Part shown: piece by piece, positions 25,043-33,686 of the stretch
Layout of the letters: each line of letters begins with the position of its first letter
Numbering within the stretch: position 1 is the first letter of the stretch
Made by a program: the position numbers and the translations under genes
DNA from: Actinomycetota bacterium
GTDB lineage: Bacteria > Actinomycetota > Actinomycetes > Streptosporangiales > Streptosporangiaceae
Length of the DNA: 64,000 nt
Direction: 5' to 3'
Assembly (NCBI GenBank): GCA_019240215.1
Contig: JAFAYQ010000004.1
Span: forward strand, 47,993-111,992
Notes under the pieces: model-generated
The model's database searches: none
Seen by the model: the letters and a program-made list of their open reading frames with translations, nothing else
Told to the model about the DNA's origin: nothing

Positions 25043-26193
25043 ACCTGCTGCTCGTGAACAGAATGGGACGGCGGGGCCAGCTGGCCTCGCTGGCGGCGAT
25101 CGTGCTGGTGGCCGGCCCCGGCCTGCTGGTCGCGGGCTGCGCCGGCCACACCACCCGGACGGTCGAGGCGGCCGACGCGTCGGCCGCCGCCGAAGGCCCG
25201 CCCGCCCAGCTCAAGCCGATTGCCCCGGTCGACGGCGGCCCCGGCCTGACCCTGCTCCAGCAGGCCGCCCAGGCCGGCTCGGCCGTCTCCTACCAGGGCG
25301 TGGAGATGGTCTCGACGACCGGCGTGAACGGCAGCACCACGCTGGTGGCCAACGTGTGGCACCGCAGCGGCGGCAGCACCGTCATCCAGTCCGGGTCGGA
25401 CGGGGCGGCCGCCCCCACCCAGGCCCGCGCGGTCAGCGTGTCGGACGACACCGACAGCCAGGCCCCCGAGGGGGTGCTCGGCCTCACCACCCAGCTGGTG
25501 GCGCTGCTGGGGGCCAACTACGACCTCGCCTACATGGGCACCAGCTCGGCCGACAACCGGCCCGCGCTGCTGGTGGACGCGGTCCGCGAGGACGGCAGTC
25601 TGGCCGCCCGGTTCTGGCTGGACTCGGCGACCAAGCTGCCGCTGCGCCGGGAGACCTTCGACGCCCGCGCCCACCTGATCGGCGAGGACGTTTTCATCAA
25701 CCTCACCATCGGCTCGTCCGGGTCGGCGGCGCCCGCCGTCACCTCGGCCAGCGCCGCCCAGCAGCTCACGCCCGCCGACGTGACCCAGATGCGGGCCCGC
25801 GGCTGGCCGGTTCCCGGTCAGCTGCCGGGCAAGCTGGTCATGTTCGAGGCGGGGGAGACCAGCACCAGCTCCGGCACCGTGCTCGACCTCGGCTACTCGG
25901 ACGGCCTGTTCGTGGTGTCGCTGTTCGTGCAGCGCGGCAACCTCGCCCCCGGGCTGGCCGGCTACCAGAAGATCACCCTCGACGGCCGCGCCGTCTACAC
26001 CGGCCAGCCCGACCAGCGCAGTGTCACCTGGGCCGGCCAGGGGTTCGTGTACACGGTCATGGCCGACGCCCCGCCCGCCGCCGTGGCCAAGGCGGTCGAC
26101 GCGCTGCCCTACAACCCCCCGCCCGGCTTCTGGGGACGGCTGTCCCACGGCTTCGGCCGGCTGGCCCGGCTGGTCACCAGCCCGTTCCGGTGA
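25039..26193 (+). CDS. RseB/MucB-like lipoprotein of the sigE operon
   Basis: The 384-residue protein starts at GTG 25039 overlapping the anti-sigma stop. A signal peptide ends in LLVAGC, a good lipobox. The following region (QQAAQAGSAVSYQGVEMVSTTGVNGSTTLVANVWHRSGGSTVIQSG) and DSATKLPLRRETFDARAHLIGEDVFINL look like the LolA/LppX-like domain of MucB/RseB, with a second C-terminal domain (PVPGQLPGKLVMFEAGE to VAKAVDALPY). RseB senses envelope damage and shields the anti-sigma factor. Mycobacteria place HtrA here; this gene has no protease motif. Confidence 0.8.
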   Translation: MNLLLVNRMGRRGQLASLAAIVLVAGPGLLVAGCAGHTTRTVEAADASAAAEGPPAQLKPIAPVDGGPGLTLLQQAAQAGSAVSYQGVEMVSTTGVNGSTTLVANVWHRSGGSTVIQSGSDGAAAPTQARAVSVSDDTDSQAPEGVLGLTTQLVALLGANYDLAYMGTSSADNRPALLVDAVREDGSLAARFWLDSATKLPLRRETFDARAHLIGEDVFINLTIGSSGSAAPAVTSASAAQQLTPADVTQMRARGWPVPGQLPGKLVMFEAGETSTSSGTVLDLGYSDGLFVVSLFVQRGNLAPGLAGYQKITLDGRAVYTGQPDQRSVTWAGQGFVYTVMADAPPAAVAKAVDALPYNPPPGFWGRLSHGFGRLARLVTSPFR

Positions 26194-26198
26194 ACAAT

Positions 26199-26236
26199 CA
26201 GCCGCGAACCGCCGCTTGCCGGTCGGTTCGCGGCTG
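26199..26236 (+). terminator. Terminator after the sigE operon
   Basis: CAGCCGCGAACCG at 26199-26211 pairs perfectly with 26224-26236 (13 bp, 12-base loop), starting six bases after the lipoprotein stop. Little T-tract follows. It separates the stress operon from tatB, which then needs its own promoter. Confidence 0.85.
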
Positions 26237-26317
26237 CCCGTCAGTACCAGAGACGGTCTAAAGTGGAGCCCGGGACGAGAACCGTCCCGCACGTTAGTTG
26301 CCGATGGAGACGCCCCG

Positions 26318-26674
26318 GTGTTCGATCTGTCGTTCGGGAAGATCCTGGTTCTGGCCGTGATCGCGCTGCTGGTCTTCGGCCCGAACGAGCTGCCCAAGAT
26401 GGCGTCCAAGGCCGGCCAGGCCCTGCGTGAGCTGCGGCGCATCGCCGAAGGCGCCAAGTCCGACCTGCGCGAGGGGCTCGGCCCGGAGTTCGCCGACTTC
26501 GAGATCGAGGACCTGAACCCGCGCCACTTCGTGCAAAAGCACCTGCTCAGCGAGCTCGATCTGAACGGCAGCAGCACCAACGGGCACACCGCCGCCGCCA
26601 GCTCGGCCAGCTACGCCGGCGCCTCGGTCCTGCTCCCCGGCGAAGAGCCGCCGTTCGACATGGAAGCCACCTGA
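26318..26674 (+). CDS. tatB: Twin-arginine translocase subunit TatB
   Basis: The 118-residue protein begins MFDLSFGKILVLAVIALLVFGPNELPKMASKAGQALRELRR, a short membrane helix, FGP hinge and amphipathic helix typical of TatB, followed by a flexible tail. TatB receives folded Tat substrates with TatC. The GTG start at 26318 follows GGAG. One likely client in this window is the EfeB-type peroxidase, which has a RRSFLRG signal. It converges on mrp with a short hairpin between. Confidence 0.92.
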   Translation: MFDLSFGKILVLAVIALLVFGPNELPKMASKAGQALRELRRIAEGAKSDLREGLGPEFADFEIEDLNPRHFVQKHLLSELDLNGSSTNGHTAAASSASYAGASVLLPGEEPPFDMEAT

Positions 26675-26679
26675 CCGGT

Positions 26680-26706
26680 GGCCCCCGCCCCCTCACCCGG
26701 GGGGCC
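26680..26706. terminator. Short hairpin between convergent tatB and mrp
   Basis: GGCCCCC at 26680-26686 pairs with GGGGGCC at 26700-26706 in the 37-base convergent gap. It could terminate both genes; there is no T-tract. Confidence 0.5.
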
Positions 26707-26711
26707 GCCCC

Positions 26712-27863
26712 CTACCGGGGGGAGATCGACAGCGACCGCCCGGCCAGCCCGCGGGCGCGGGTGCTGAGGCCGTCGGCGATCTTGCGCAGTTCCTGCGCGG
26801 CCGGGGCGGCCGCGTCGCTGAGCACCAGCGGCAGGCCCTCGTCGCCGCCCTGGCGCAGCCGGACGTCGATCGGGACCTGGCCCAGCAGCGAGACCGGGGT
26901 GCCGGTGATCCGGGTCAGGGCCGAGGCCACCGTCTCGCCGCCGCCGGAGCCGAACACGTCGGTCGGCTCCCCGCAGTGCGGGCACAGCAGGTACGACATG
27001 TTCTCGATGACGCCGGCGATGCGCTGGTGGGTCTGGGTGGCCAGCGCGCCCGCCCGCTCCGCGACCTCGGCCGCGGCCAGCTGCGGGGTGGTCACCACCA
27101 GCAGCTCGGCGTTGGGCAGGAGCTGGGCCACCGAGATCGCCATGTCGCCGGTGCCGGGCGGCAGGTCGAGCAGCAGCACGTCCAGGTCGCCCCAGTACAC
27201 GTCGGTCATGAACTGCTGCAGGGCCCGGTGCAGCATCGGCCCGCGCCAGACGACGGGGGAGTTGCCCTCCTTGAACATCCCGATCGAGATGACCTTCACC
27301 CCGTGCGCGCTGGGCGGCATGATCATCTTCTCGACCTGGGTCGGCCGCCCGGTGACGCCCATCATCCGCGGCACCGAGTGCCCGTAGATGTCGACGTCGG
27401 CCAGCCCGACCGACAGGCCGGAGGCGGCCAGCGCGGCCGCCAGGTTGACCGTCACCGAGGACTTGCCGACCCCGCCCTTGCCGCTGGCCACCGCGAACAC
27501 CCGGGTCAGCGAGGTCGGCTGGGCGAACGGGATCTCCGGGGCGGGCTGGCCGCCGCGCAGCTGGGTCTGCAGCGCCTTGCGCTGCTCCTCGCTCATCACG
27601 TCGAGCTCGACCCGGACCCGGGACACGCCCTCCAGGGCGCTCACCGCGGCGGTGACGTCGCGGGTGATGGTGTCGCGGAGCGGGCAGCCGGCCACGGTCA
27701 GGTACACGTCGACGCGGACGGTGCCGTCCGGGGATATCTCGATGTTCTTGACCATGCCGAGGTCCGTGATCGGCCGGTGGATCTCCGGGTCGTTCACGGT
27801 CGCGAGCGCGCGGGTCACCTGCTCGGCCGTGGGCGAGGACACGGTGGGGGACGTCATGCCCAC
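26712..27863 (-). CDS. mrp: Mrp/NBP35-type iron-sulfur cluster carrier ATPase
   Basis: The 383-residue P-loop protein delivers Fe-S clusters to target proteins. An N-terminal DUF59 domain (ALATVNDPEIHRPITDLGMVKNI to VAGCPLRDTI) precedes the deviant Walker A GKGGVGKSSVTVNLAAALA, the Walker B-like LLLDLPPGTGD and a C-terminal CPHC motif that bridges the cluster. The start is GTG at 27863 or ATG at 27857. It converges with tatB, an arrangement common in actinobacteria. It is the second DUF59 protein in the window. Confidence 0.94.
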   Translation of the reverse strand: MGMTSPTVSSPTAEQVTRALATVNDPEIHRPITDLGMVKNIEISPDGTVRVDVYLTVAGCPLRDTITRDVTAAVSALEGVSRVRVELDVMSEEQRKALQTQLRGGQPAPEIPFAQPTSLTRVFAVASGKGGVGKSSVTVNLAAALAASGLSVGLADVDIYGHSVPRMMGVTGRPTQVEKMIMPPSAHGVKVISIGMFKEGNSPVVWRGPMLHRALQQFMTDVYWGDLDVLLLDLPPGTGDMAISVAQLLPNAELLVVTTPQLAAAEVAERAGALATQTHQRIAGVIENMSYLLCPHCGEPTDVFGSGGGETVASALTRITGTPVSLLGQVPIDVRLRQGGDEGLPLVLSDAAAPAAQELRKIADGLSTRARGLAGRSLSISPR

Positions 27864-27961
27864 ATGCTACGAACCGTAGGGCAGCAGGTCGAAACGCGGG
27901 GTGTAACGGACGCCCCGTAATTGGCGCTGTACTCAGTGTGATCCCTTGGGAGCAAAAGCGA

Positions 27962-27998
27962 CCGCGGTGGCCGGAGCCTGCTGCCCCGGCCACCGCGG
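27962..27998 (-). terminator. Terminator of the secreted phosphoesterase gene
   Basis: CCGCGGTGGCCGG at 27962-27974 pairs perfectly with 27986-27998 (13 bp, 11-base loop). On the minus strand it begins 23 bases after the phosphoesterase stop and is followed by CGCTTTTG, a short T-run, as for an intrinsic terminator. Confidence 0.88.
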
Positions 27999-28021
27999 CC
28001 TCGTGGTTCTGGTCGGCGGCG

Positions 28022-29740
28022 CTAGTTCTTGCTGACGACGGCGCCGGTGCTTGGGTTGAGGATGAGCGGCTGGAAGTGCGGCCAGGTGCTGAAGTCCAGC
28101 ACCCCGCCCCGCCCGGCCAGGTTGCCTGACGTCGCGTCGTACGACCCGCCGCCCAGGCGCTCGCCGTGCAGCCAGTTGTTCTCGATGAAGCTGACCACCG
28201 AGGCCTGGTCGGTCACGTTGTGGCTGACGTAGTTGGTCCGGGTGTAGGGGGAGATGACGACCAGCGGCAGGCGCGGGCCGTAGCCGCAGCGGTCGTTCTG
28301 GGTGCCCAGCTTGACCGGGGTCGAGGTGCAGACGGCCTGGTCGGTCGCGGGGTCGTCGGACCCGTTGACCCGCGGCGAGTTCTGGTGGTCGTACCAGCCG
28401 TCGGAGTCGTCGTAGGTGACGACGATCGCGGTCGACTTCCAGTACTTCGACTTCTCGATCGAGTTCACCGTGTTGACGATGAAGTTCTGCTCGTCCAGCG
28501 GGTCGGAGTAGCCGGGGTGGGCGTCCTGGTACTCGGCCGCCTTGAGGTAGCTGACGGCCGGCATGTTGCCGTCCTTCAGCGTGGTGTAGAAGTCCGACAG
28601 GTCGTACTGGTGGTTGGCCTGGTCGGTCCGGCCGATCATGGCCTCCGACGACGGCGGCAGGTGCTTGGGGTTGGCCGTCGACTTGTAGTACTGGAACGGG
28701 TTGTGGTGGGGCGAGTAGTCCGCCACCTCGGCCCCGCCGACGTTCTCGTGCTCGGCCCCGCAGACCGCGTAACCGGCGCTGTTGGTGCTGGTCGGCGCGA
28801 ACCCGCCCTGGAACCAGCCCCAGGTGACGTGCTTGGCGTTCAGCAGGTCGCCGATGTTCTGGCCGGTCTCCACGCCCACCGGGCTGGTGGAGGTGTGGCT
28901 GCTGTCGGAGCAGTCGTCGTAGGCCGGGTCGAGGTCACCGTAGATGCTGCCGGTCCCGTTGCTGCCGAGCGTGCTGACCGAGCCCGGGGCGGTGGTCTTG
29001 GCCCCGGTGGTCGGGTTGACCGCGTAGCCGCCGCCGGTGTTGCCGGAGATCACGTTGAGCGCGCCCGGGGTCGACGGCCCGAACTGGCTGTCGTAGTTGT
29101 TGTCGCTCATCGCGTAGTTCTGGGCGTAGTTCCACAGCGCGGTGACCGTGTTGCCGTCGTAGTAGTCCATGACCAGACCCGGCTCACCGAACTCGCCGGT
29201 GCAGGTGTCGGTCTCGGTGTACTGGACGAACTTGTCCATCTTGCCGCCGTCGAACGCTTCCTGCTCCGGCGTGTAGGCGTGGTTCTGGTCGCAGGTCAGC
29301 GCCTCGGCGTGGGTCAGCCGCTTCGGGTTGTAGCTGTTGGCGTTGCTGGTCAGCAGCGGGCCGGTCGGGCCGCTCGACGTGATCTTGGTGTACAGCCCGT
29401 TGACCGACGGCGTGCCCTTCTTGGCCTTGAACGTGGTGCCGTCGGTGTTGGTGGCGTAGGGGTAGGTGCCGAAGTAGTGGTCGAACGACTCGTTCTCGTC
29501 GAACAGCACCACCACGTGCTTGATCGGGCTCGACGTCGGCGCGATGACCCGGTACGCGCTGGCCGAGGCCTTGGCCGGGGCCGGCGCCGCGTCCGCGTGC
29601 CCGGTGCTGGCGCTGGCCACGGTGGCGCCCACCGCGGCCCCGGCCCCCAGCACGGTCGCGGTCGCGACGGTCAGGATGGGGCGGAACCGAAACCGCCGCC
29701 GCCGGCTCCCGGCCGGCTCGTTGACTGGGCTGTCGCCCAT
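28022..29740 (-). CDS. Secreted phosphoesterase (acid phosphatase / phospholipase C family)
   Basis: The 572-residue exported protein starts at ATG 29740 after GAAGAGGGA. Basic residues (SRRRRFRFRP) and a hydrophobic stretch to ASAST form the signal sequence. The enzyme core shows IKHVVVLFDENESFDHYFGTYP (metal-binding N-terminal motif), NYAMSDNNYDSQFGPSTPGALNVISGN, TWGWFQGGF and the C-terminal STAIVVTYDDSDGWYDHQNSPR and YGPRLPLVVISPY. These match the AcpA/phosphatidylcholine phospholipase C superfamily acting on phosphate esters outside the cell. Exact substrate is open. Confidence 0.9.
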   Translation of the reverse strand: MGDSPVNEPAGSRRRRFRFRPILTVATATVLGAGAAVGATVASASTGHADAAPAPAKASASAYRVIAPTSSPIKHVVVLFDENESFDHYFGTYPYATNTDGTTFKAKKGTPSVNGLYTKITSSGPTGPLLTSNANSYNPKRLTHAEALTCDQNHAYTPEQEAFDGGKMDKFVQYTETDTCTGEFGEPGLVMDYYDGNTVTALWNYAQNYAMSDNNYDSQFGPSTPGALNVISGNTGGGYAVNPTTGAKTTAPGSVSTLGSNGTGSIYGDLDPAYDDCSDSSHTSTSPVGVETGQNIGDLLNAKHVTWGWFQGGFAPTSTNSAGYAVCGAEHENVGGAEVADYSPHHNPFQYYKSTANPKHLPPSSEAMIGRTDQANHQYDLSDFYTTLKDGNMPAVSYLKAAEYQDAHPGYSDPLDEQNFIVNTVNSIEKSKYWKSTAIVVTYDDSDGWYDHQNSPRVNGSDDPATDQAVCTSTPVKLGTQNDRCGYGPRLPLVVISPYTRTNYVSHNVTDQASVVSFIENNWLHGERLGGGSYDATSGNLAGRGGVLDFSTWPHFQPLILNPSTGAVVSKN

Positions 29741-29986
29741 GCGTCCCTCTTCTCCCTGAGTCAGCAGACTTTGGCGCGCGGGTGGGGCGCGCAGGCCCGC
29801 CCTCTCCGCAACGGGACAAAATCTCTCGAAACCGGATGATGCGACAGCGAAGCAAAGGTGGCCAGGAGGCAAACGCGCCGACAAAAATTGACAGAAACGC
29901 ACGTCAGTACCGTTTTGGGGCAACCGCGGCCGCGTTTGCTGCGAACGAGCGCGCCGCCCGCGAATCGGGCCGCGCGCTCAGGCCGC

Positions 29987-30025
29987 GCGCTCAGGGCAGG
30001 CGCTCAGACCAGGCGCTCAGGCCAG
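29987..30025. repeat. Three 13-bp units covering the efeB stop codon
   Basis: GCGCTCAGGGCAG, GCGCTCAGACCAG and GCGCTCAGGCCAG occupy 29987-29999, 30000-30012 and 30013-30025. The minus-strand stop codon of the peroxidase gene (TCA at 30017-30019) lies within the third unit; two further units continue downstream of the gene. Confidence 0.85.
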
Positions 30026-31411
30026 CAGGGCGCGGCCGTACCAGTCGCTCTGGTCGGCCACCCCGGGCAGCGCGTAGAAGTAGCCGCCGCCGAACGGGGT
30101 GACGTAGTCGACCATCGGCTCCCCGATCAGCCGGGTCTGGGTCGCCTCGAACTGGCGCTTGACGTCCTGCTGGAAGCAGGTGAACAGCAGCCCCATGTCC
30201 AGGTCGCCGACGCTGTCGATGCCCCGGTCGTAGTTGTAGGCCCGCCGCAGGATCCGGCTGTCGGCCGTCTGCGGGGTCCGCGGGTTGGCCAGCCGCAGGT
30301 GGGCGGTGAGCGGGATCGCCCCGCCGTTGGGGTCGAGCGCGAAGTTGGGGGTGGCGTCGATCGAGTTCGCGTCCAGCGGGTAGCCGGACGGGCGGCGGCG
30401 GCCGATTATCTCTTCCTGCTCGGCGATCGAGACCCGGTCCCAGAACTCGGTCAGCATCCGGATCAGCCGGACCACGAAGTAGCTGCCGCCCGCCGCCCAC
30501 GACGGCTCGCCGCTGGTGCTGGCGTCCACCCAGACCAGCTTGTTCATGGTGGCGGCGTCGGTCACGGCCGGGTTGGAGATACCGTCCATGAACCCGAAGT
30601 GGTTGCGCGGCACGGTCCCGGCCGGGCGGGCCGGGCTGGAGTAGCCGTCCATCCGCCAGTTGATCTGCATGGCACCGCGGGTGTGCCTGGTGAGGTCCCG
30701 CAGCGCGTGCAGCACGGTGTCGGCGTGCCCGGCGCTGAGCTGCACGACCACGTCCCCGTCACACTGGGTCCCGTCCAGGGCGTCGTCCGGGAACGTGCGC
30801 ATCGGGGTCAGCCGGCCGGGCTTGCGGGCGGCCAGCCCGTACCGGTCGTCGAACAGCGTCGAACCCACGCCCACGGTCACCGTCAGCCCGTCCGCCACCA
30901 CGGTCGGGCCGAGCGTGCCCGAATCCGACGGCGGGGCCTGGATCCCGGTCGGCGGCGGCGGCCCGCCCGCGGTCAGGAACCGGGCCCGGGCGGTCAGCGC
31001 CCGCATCAGGTCGGTCAGCTCGCCGTTCCCGTCGGCGGTCGCGTCGAACGAGACGACCGTGGTCGCCGGCCGCGGCGGGGGCAGGATCCCGGCCTGGTAG
31101 CGACCGTGGAACGGCACCGCGGGCAGCCGCCCGTCGGCCGCCTGGTCGGCCGCCACCTGGCCCTCCGGGGTCGGCTGAGATCCCCGCAGGGCGTAACCGC
31201 CCACCCCGCCCAGCGCGACGCCAGCTACCCCGGCGCCAACTCCCGCCCCGAGCGCCCCCCGCAAAAACGACCGCCGACCAGGTCGCTCCGCGCTCCCTCG
31301 CGCCCCATCAACCCCCCGCGCCTCGTCAACCCCCTGCGCCCTATCAACCCCCTGCGCCCCATCAACCTCAGGAGTCTCAAGTGCCCCGGACTGCTCGTGC
31401 TCCTCAGGCAT
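30017..31411 (-). CDS. efeB: EfeB-type Dyp haem peroxidase
   Basis: The 464-residue protein carries a Tat signal (GRRSFLRGALGAGVGAGVAG) after an unusually long N-terminus. Dyp hallmarks are present: GFMDGISNP with the catalytic Asp, and AHLRLANPR with the proximal haem histidine. EfeB works with EfeO and EfeU in uptake of ferrous iron, or extracts iron from haem. ATG at 31411 directly follows the efeO stop (TGAATG), so the two are coupled. Residues 17-40 are four VDxAxG repeats encoded by 18-bp tandem DNA repeats. Confidence 0.93.
   Translation of the reverse strand: MPEEHEQSGALETPEVDGAQGVDRAQGVDEARGVDGARGSAERPGRRSFLRGALGAGVGAGVAGVALGGVGGYALRGSQPTPEGQVAADQAADGRLPAVPFHGRYQAGILPPPRPATTVVSFDATADGNGELTDLMRALTARARFLTAGGPPPPTGIQAPPSDSGTLGPTVVADGLTVTVGVGSTLFDDRYGLAARKPGRLTPMRTFPDDALDGTQCDGDVVVQLSAGHADTVLHALRDLTRHTRGAMQINWRMDGYSSPARPAGTVPRNHFGFMDGISNPAVTDAATMNKLVWVDASTSGEPSWAAGGSYFVVRLIRMLTEFWDRVSIAEQEEIIGRRRPSGYPLDANSIDATPNFALDPNGGAIPLTAHLRLANPRTPQTADSRILRRAYNYDRGIDSVGDLDMGLLFTCFQQDVKRQFEATQTRLIGEPMVDYVTPFGGGYFYALPGVADQSDWYGRALLA
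31301..31372. repeat. Four in-frame 18-bp tandem repeats in efeB
   Basis: Units at 31301-31318, 31319-31336, 31337-31354 and 31355-31372 (CGCCNNATCAACCCCCTG type) encode VDGAQG, VDRAQG, VDEARG and VDGARG before the Tat signal. Because 18 bp is a multiple of three, copy-number change would lengthen the pre-signal region without breaking the frame. Confidence 0.85.
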
Positions 31412-32614
31412 TCACTGTCTCCGCGGTTCGGTGATGTCGGCGATCGGGGCCAGCTCGACCAGCGCCTGGCTGGCGGCGGCGTCGATGGCCTGCCGGGTGC
31501 TTTCGGGCAGCTGGCTCACCGCCGTCCAGCCGTGGCTGGTGCGGGTGGTCTCGATCTCCTGCTGGAGCCGGTTCAGCCAGGTGCGGACCGCGGGCAGGCC
31601 CGGGTAGCGGGGGGTCAGGATCGAGTTCAGCTCGGTCAGCAGCACCTCGGTACCGGCGATGTTGGCCTCGGTGGTGGCCAGCGTGGTGCCGCTGCCGTAG
31701 TCGTCGTGCCCGCTGATCTGGAACTGCAGCGCGTTCTCGAGGATCTCGTGCGTGCGCAGTCCCATGTCCAGCAGGCTCACCTGGTCGCTCGGCCACTCGG
31801 CCTGCAGGCCCTTCACGTCGTGCAGCAGCTGGGCCGACGGCTTGGCCAGGGTGGCGGCGCTCTGCCCGTGCCACAGGCCGTACTCCAGCCGGTAGAAGCC
31901 GGTCCAGTCCGGCGAGTTGACCCCGCCGACCAGCCCGTCGGCCCGCCCGTCGATCTCGCCGTCGAAGTTGCCGAACGAGTCGTAGGCGGCCCCCAGCCGC
32001 TCGTAGGTGAGGTGGGCCGGCAGCCAGGCCGACTTGGCGGCGGCCAGGTTGCCGCCCTGGATCGCCTTATTCAAGGTGGTCACCTGGCTGACCAGCGTGA
32101 CCAGGCCGCCGGTGACGTACGTGTGGTAGGCGGCGGCCGGGCCCAGCAGGTCGTTGTTGGTGACCGGCAGGATCGCGGTCTCCCCGGGCGTGTGCCCGGG
32201 GACCTTCTCGGTCGGCCCGGTGATCGAGTCGGTGTCCTCGATCAGGCAGCGGAACGCGTACGAGCCGGACCCGACATTGACCGCCATCGGATCGGTGGTG
32301 CCCGCGCCCAGGTTCTCGATGTCGTCGTAGACCGCGCCGGTGGCCGGATTGATCAGCTCGACCTCGGCCGAGGCGGCGGCCGCGTTGTAGATCTGGAACG
32401 TGTGCGGACCCGGAGCGGCCAGGTGCCAGTTCCCCCCGCAAGCGCCGGTCGAGATGCTGATCGCCCCGGCCGGAGCCGCCGCCACCGTAGCGGAGGAAGC
32501 GGCGCCGCTGCCGCAGGCCGCCACCGGTAGGGCGGCCAGGGCGCCGATCGTGAGCCAGACGGCGGACCGGGCGCGGCCGTGGTCGGCACGAAGACGTGCG
32601 GGATGGCGTCGCAT
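31412..32614 (-). CDS. efeO: EfeO-type iron-uptake lipoprotein
   Basis: The 400-residue protein has a lipobox-like LPVAACGS after the signal helix, a cupredoxin-like domain (ISISTGACGGNWHLAAPGPHTFQIYN to RCLIEDTDS) and a C-terminal M75/imelysin domain with AHLTYERLGAAYDSFG and DWTGFYRLEYGLW. EfeO binds iron at the cell surface and passes it to the EfeU permease. Its stop immediately precedes the efeB start. No EfeU gene is present on either side, so the permease must be elsewhere or absent. Confidence 0.92.
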   Translation of the reverse strand: MRRHPARLRADHGRARSAVWLTIGALAALPVAACGSGAASSATVAAAPAGAISISTGACGGNWHLAAPGPHTFQIYNAAAASAEVELINPATGAVYDDIENLGAGTTDPMAVNVGSGSYAFRCLIEDTDSITGPTEKVPGHTPGETAILPVTNNDLLGPAAAYHTYVTGGLVTLVSQVTTLNKAIQGGNLAAAKSAWLPAHLTYERLGAAYDSFGNFDGEIDGRADGLVGGVNSPDWTGFYRLEYGLWHGQSAATLAKPSAQLLHDVKGLQAEWPSDQVSLLDMGLRTHEILENALQFQISGHDDYGSGTTLATTEANIAGTEVLLTELNSILTPRYPGLPAVRTWLNRLQQEIETTRTSHGWTAVSQLPESTRQAIDAAASQALVELAPIADITEPRRQ

Positions 32615-32736
32615 AGGCAGGGCAAGAATAGGCAGGCATATGTTGCGAATTGAGGCCCGCGGACCGCTGCGCCGATAAGTTCACATTCCGCTCATCCGGT
32701 GTTTGACCGGCGTAGCCATCCCTCTAAGCTCCGGCT

Positions 32737-33684
32737 ATGCCAGCTTCGTACCGCCCCCGCCGGTCCTGCCTGTCCGTCCCGGCCAGCAGCGAGCGCTTCA
32801 TCGCCAAGGCCCGTGACCTGCCCGCCGACCAGGTGTTCCTCGACCTCGAGGACGCGGTCGCGCCGTCGGCCAAGGACGCCGCCCGCGGCAACGCGGTGAC
32901 CGCGCTGACCACCGGCTCCTGGCAGGCCGGGATCCGCGCCGTCCGGGTCAACGACGCCACCACCCCGTGGGCCTACCAGGACGTGGTCGCGCTGGTCGAG
33001 GGGGCCGGGCCAGCCCTCGACGTAATCGTGCTGCCCAAGGTCACCGACCCCGGCCACATCGTCTGGCTCGACCTGTTGCTGACCCAGCTGGAGCAGGCCA
33101 CCGGCCGGGACGGCGCGATCGGCATCGACGCCCAGATCGAGGACGCCGCCGGCCTGGCCCAGGTCGAGGCGATCGCCGCCGCCTCCGGGCGGCTGGACGC
33201 GCTCGTGTTCGGCCCGGCCGACTTCATGGCCAGCATCGGCATGCCGTCGCTGACCGTCGGCCAGGCCGACCCCGGCTACGCGGGCGACGCCTTCTACTAC
33301 CCGCTGATGCGGATCCTGGTCGCCGCCCGGGCCCACGGCCTGCAGGCCATCGACGGGCCCTACGTCAAGGTCCGCGACGTCGAGGGTTTCCGGCGGGCGG
33401 CGGGCAGCGTGGCCGCGCTCGGCTTCGACGGCAAGTGGGTCCTCCACCCGGACCAGATCACCGCGGCCAACGAGACCTTTACCCCCCGCCAGGCCGACTA
33501 CGACCGGGCCGAACTGGTCCTCGACGCCTACGAGCACGCGACCGACGTGGACCAGCGGGGCGCGGTCATGCTCAACGACGAGATGATCGACGAGGCCATG
33601 CGCAAGATGGCGATCCGGATCGCGCTCAAGGGCCGGGCCGCGGGCCTGCGCCGCCCGGAGTCCTACTCGCCGCCGGAGTCCTAG
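32737..33684 (+). CDS. CitE / HpcH-HpaI family lyase
   Basis: The 315-residue TIM-barrel protein begins RRSCLSVPASSERFIAKARDLPADQVFLDLEDAVAPSAKDAAR, the CitE/malyl-CoA lyase signature with the Mg-binding Glu-Asp. Further motifs are VIVLPKVTDPGHI, GIDAQIEDAAGL, LVFGPADFMASIG and GKWVLHPDQI. Relatives cleave L-malyl-CoA, beta-methylmalyl-CoA or citramalyl-CoA. No CitDF partners are present, favouring a CoA-lyase. The C-terminus PESYSPPES results from a duplicated 18-bp unit. The last four bases overlap the convergent Nudix gene. Confidence 0.88.
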   Translation: MPASYRPRRSCLSVPASSERFIAKARDLPADQVFLDLEDAVAPSAKDAARGNAVTALTTGSWQAGIRAVRVNDATTPWAYQDVVALVEGAGPALDVIVLPKVTDPGHIVWLDLLLTQLEQATGRDGAIGIDAQIEDAAGLAQVEAIAAASGRLDALVFGPADFMASIGMPSLTVGQADPGYAGDAFYYPLMRILVAARAHGLQAIDGPYVKVRDVEGFRRAAGSVAALGFDGKWVLHPDQITAANETFTPRQADYDRAELVLDAYEHATDVDQRGAVMLNDEMIDEAMRKMAIRIALKGRAAGLRRPESYSPPES

Positions 33685-33686
33685 TC
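33655..33686. repeat. Duplicated unit creating the CitE-like stop codon
   Basis: CCGGAGTCCTACTC (33655-33668) recurs 18 bases later as CCGGAGTCCTAGTC (33673-33686). The single C-to-G difference turns the tyrosine codon TAC of the first copy into the stop TAG of the second. Confidence 0.75.
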
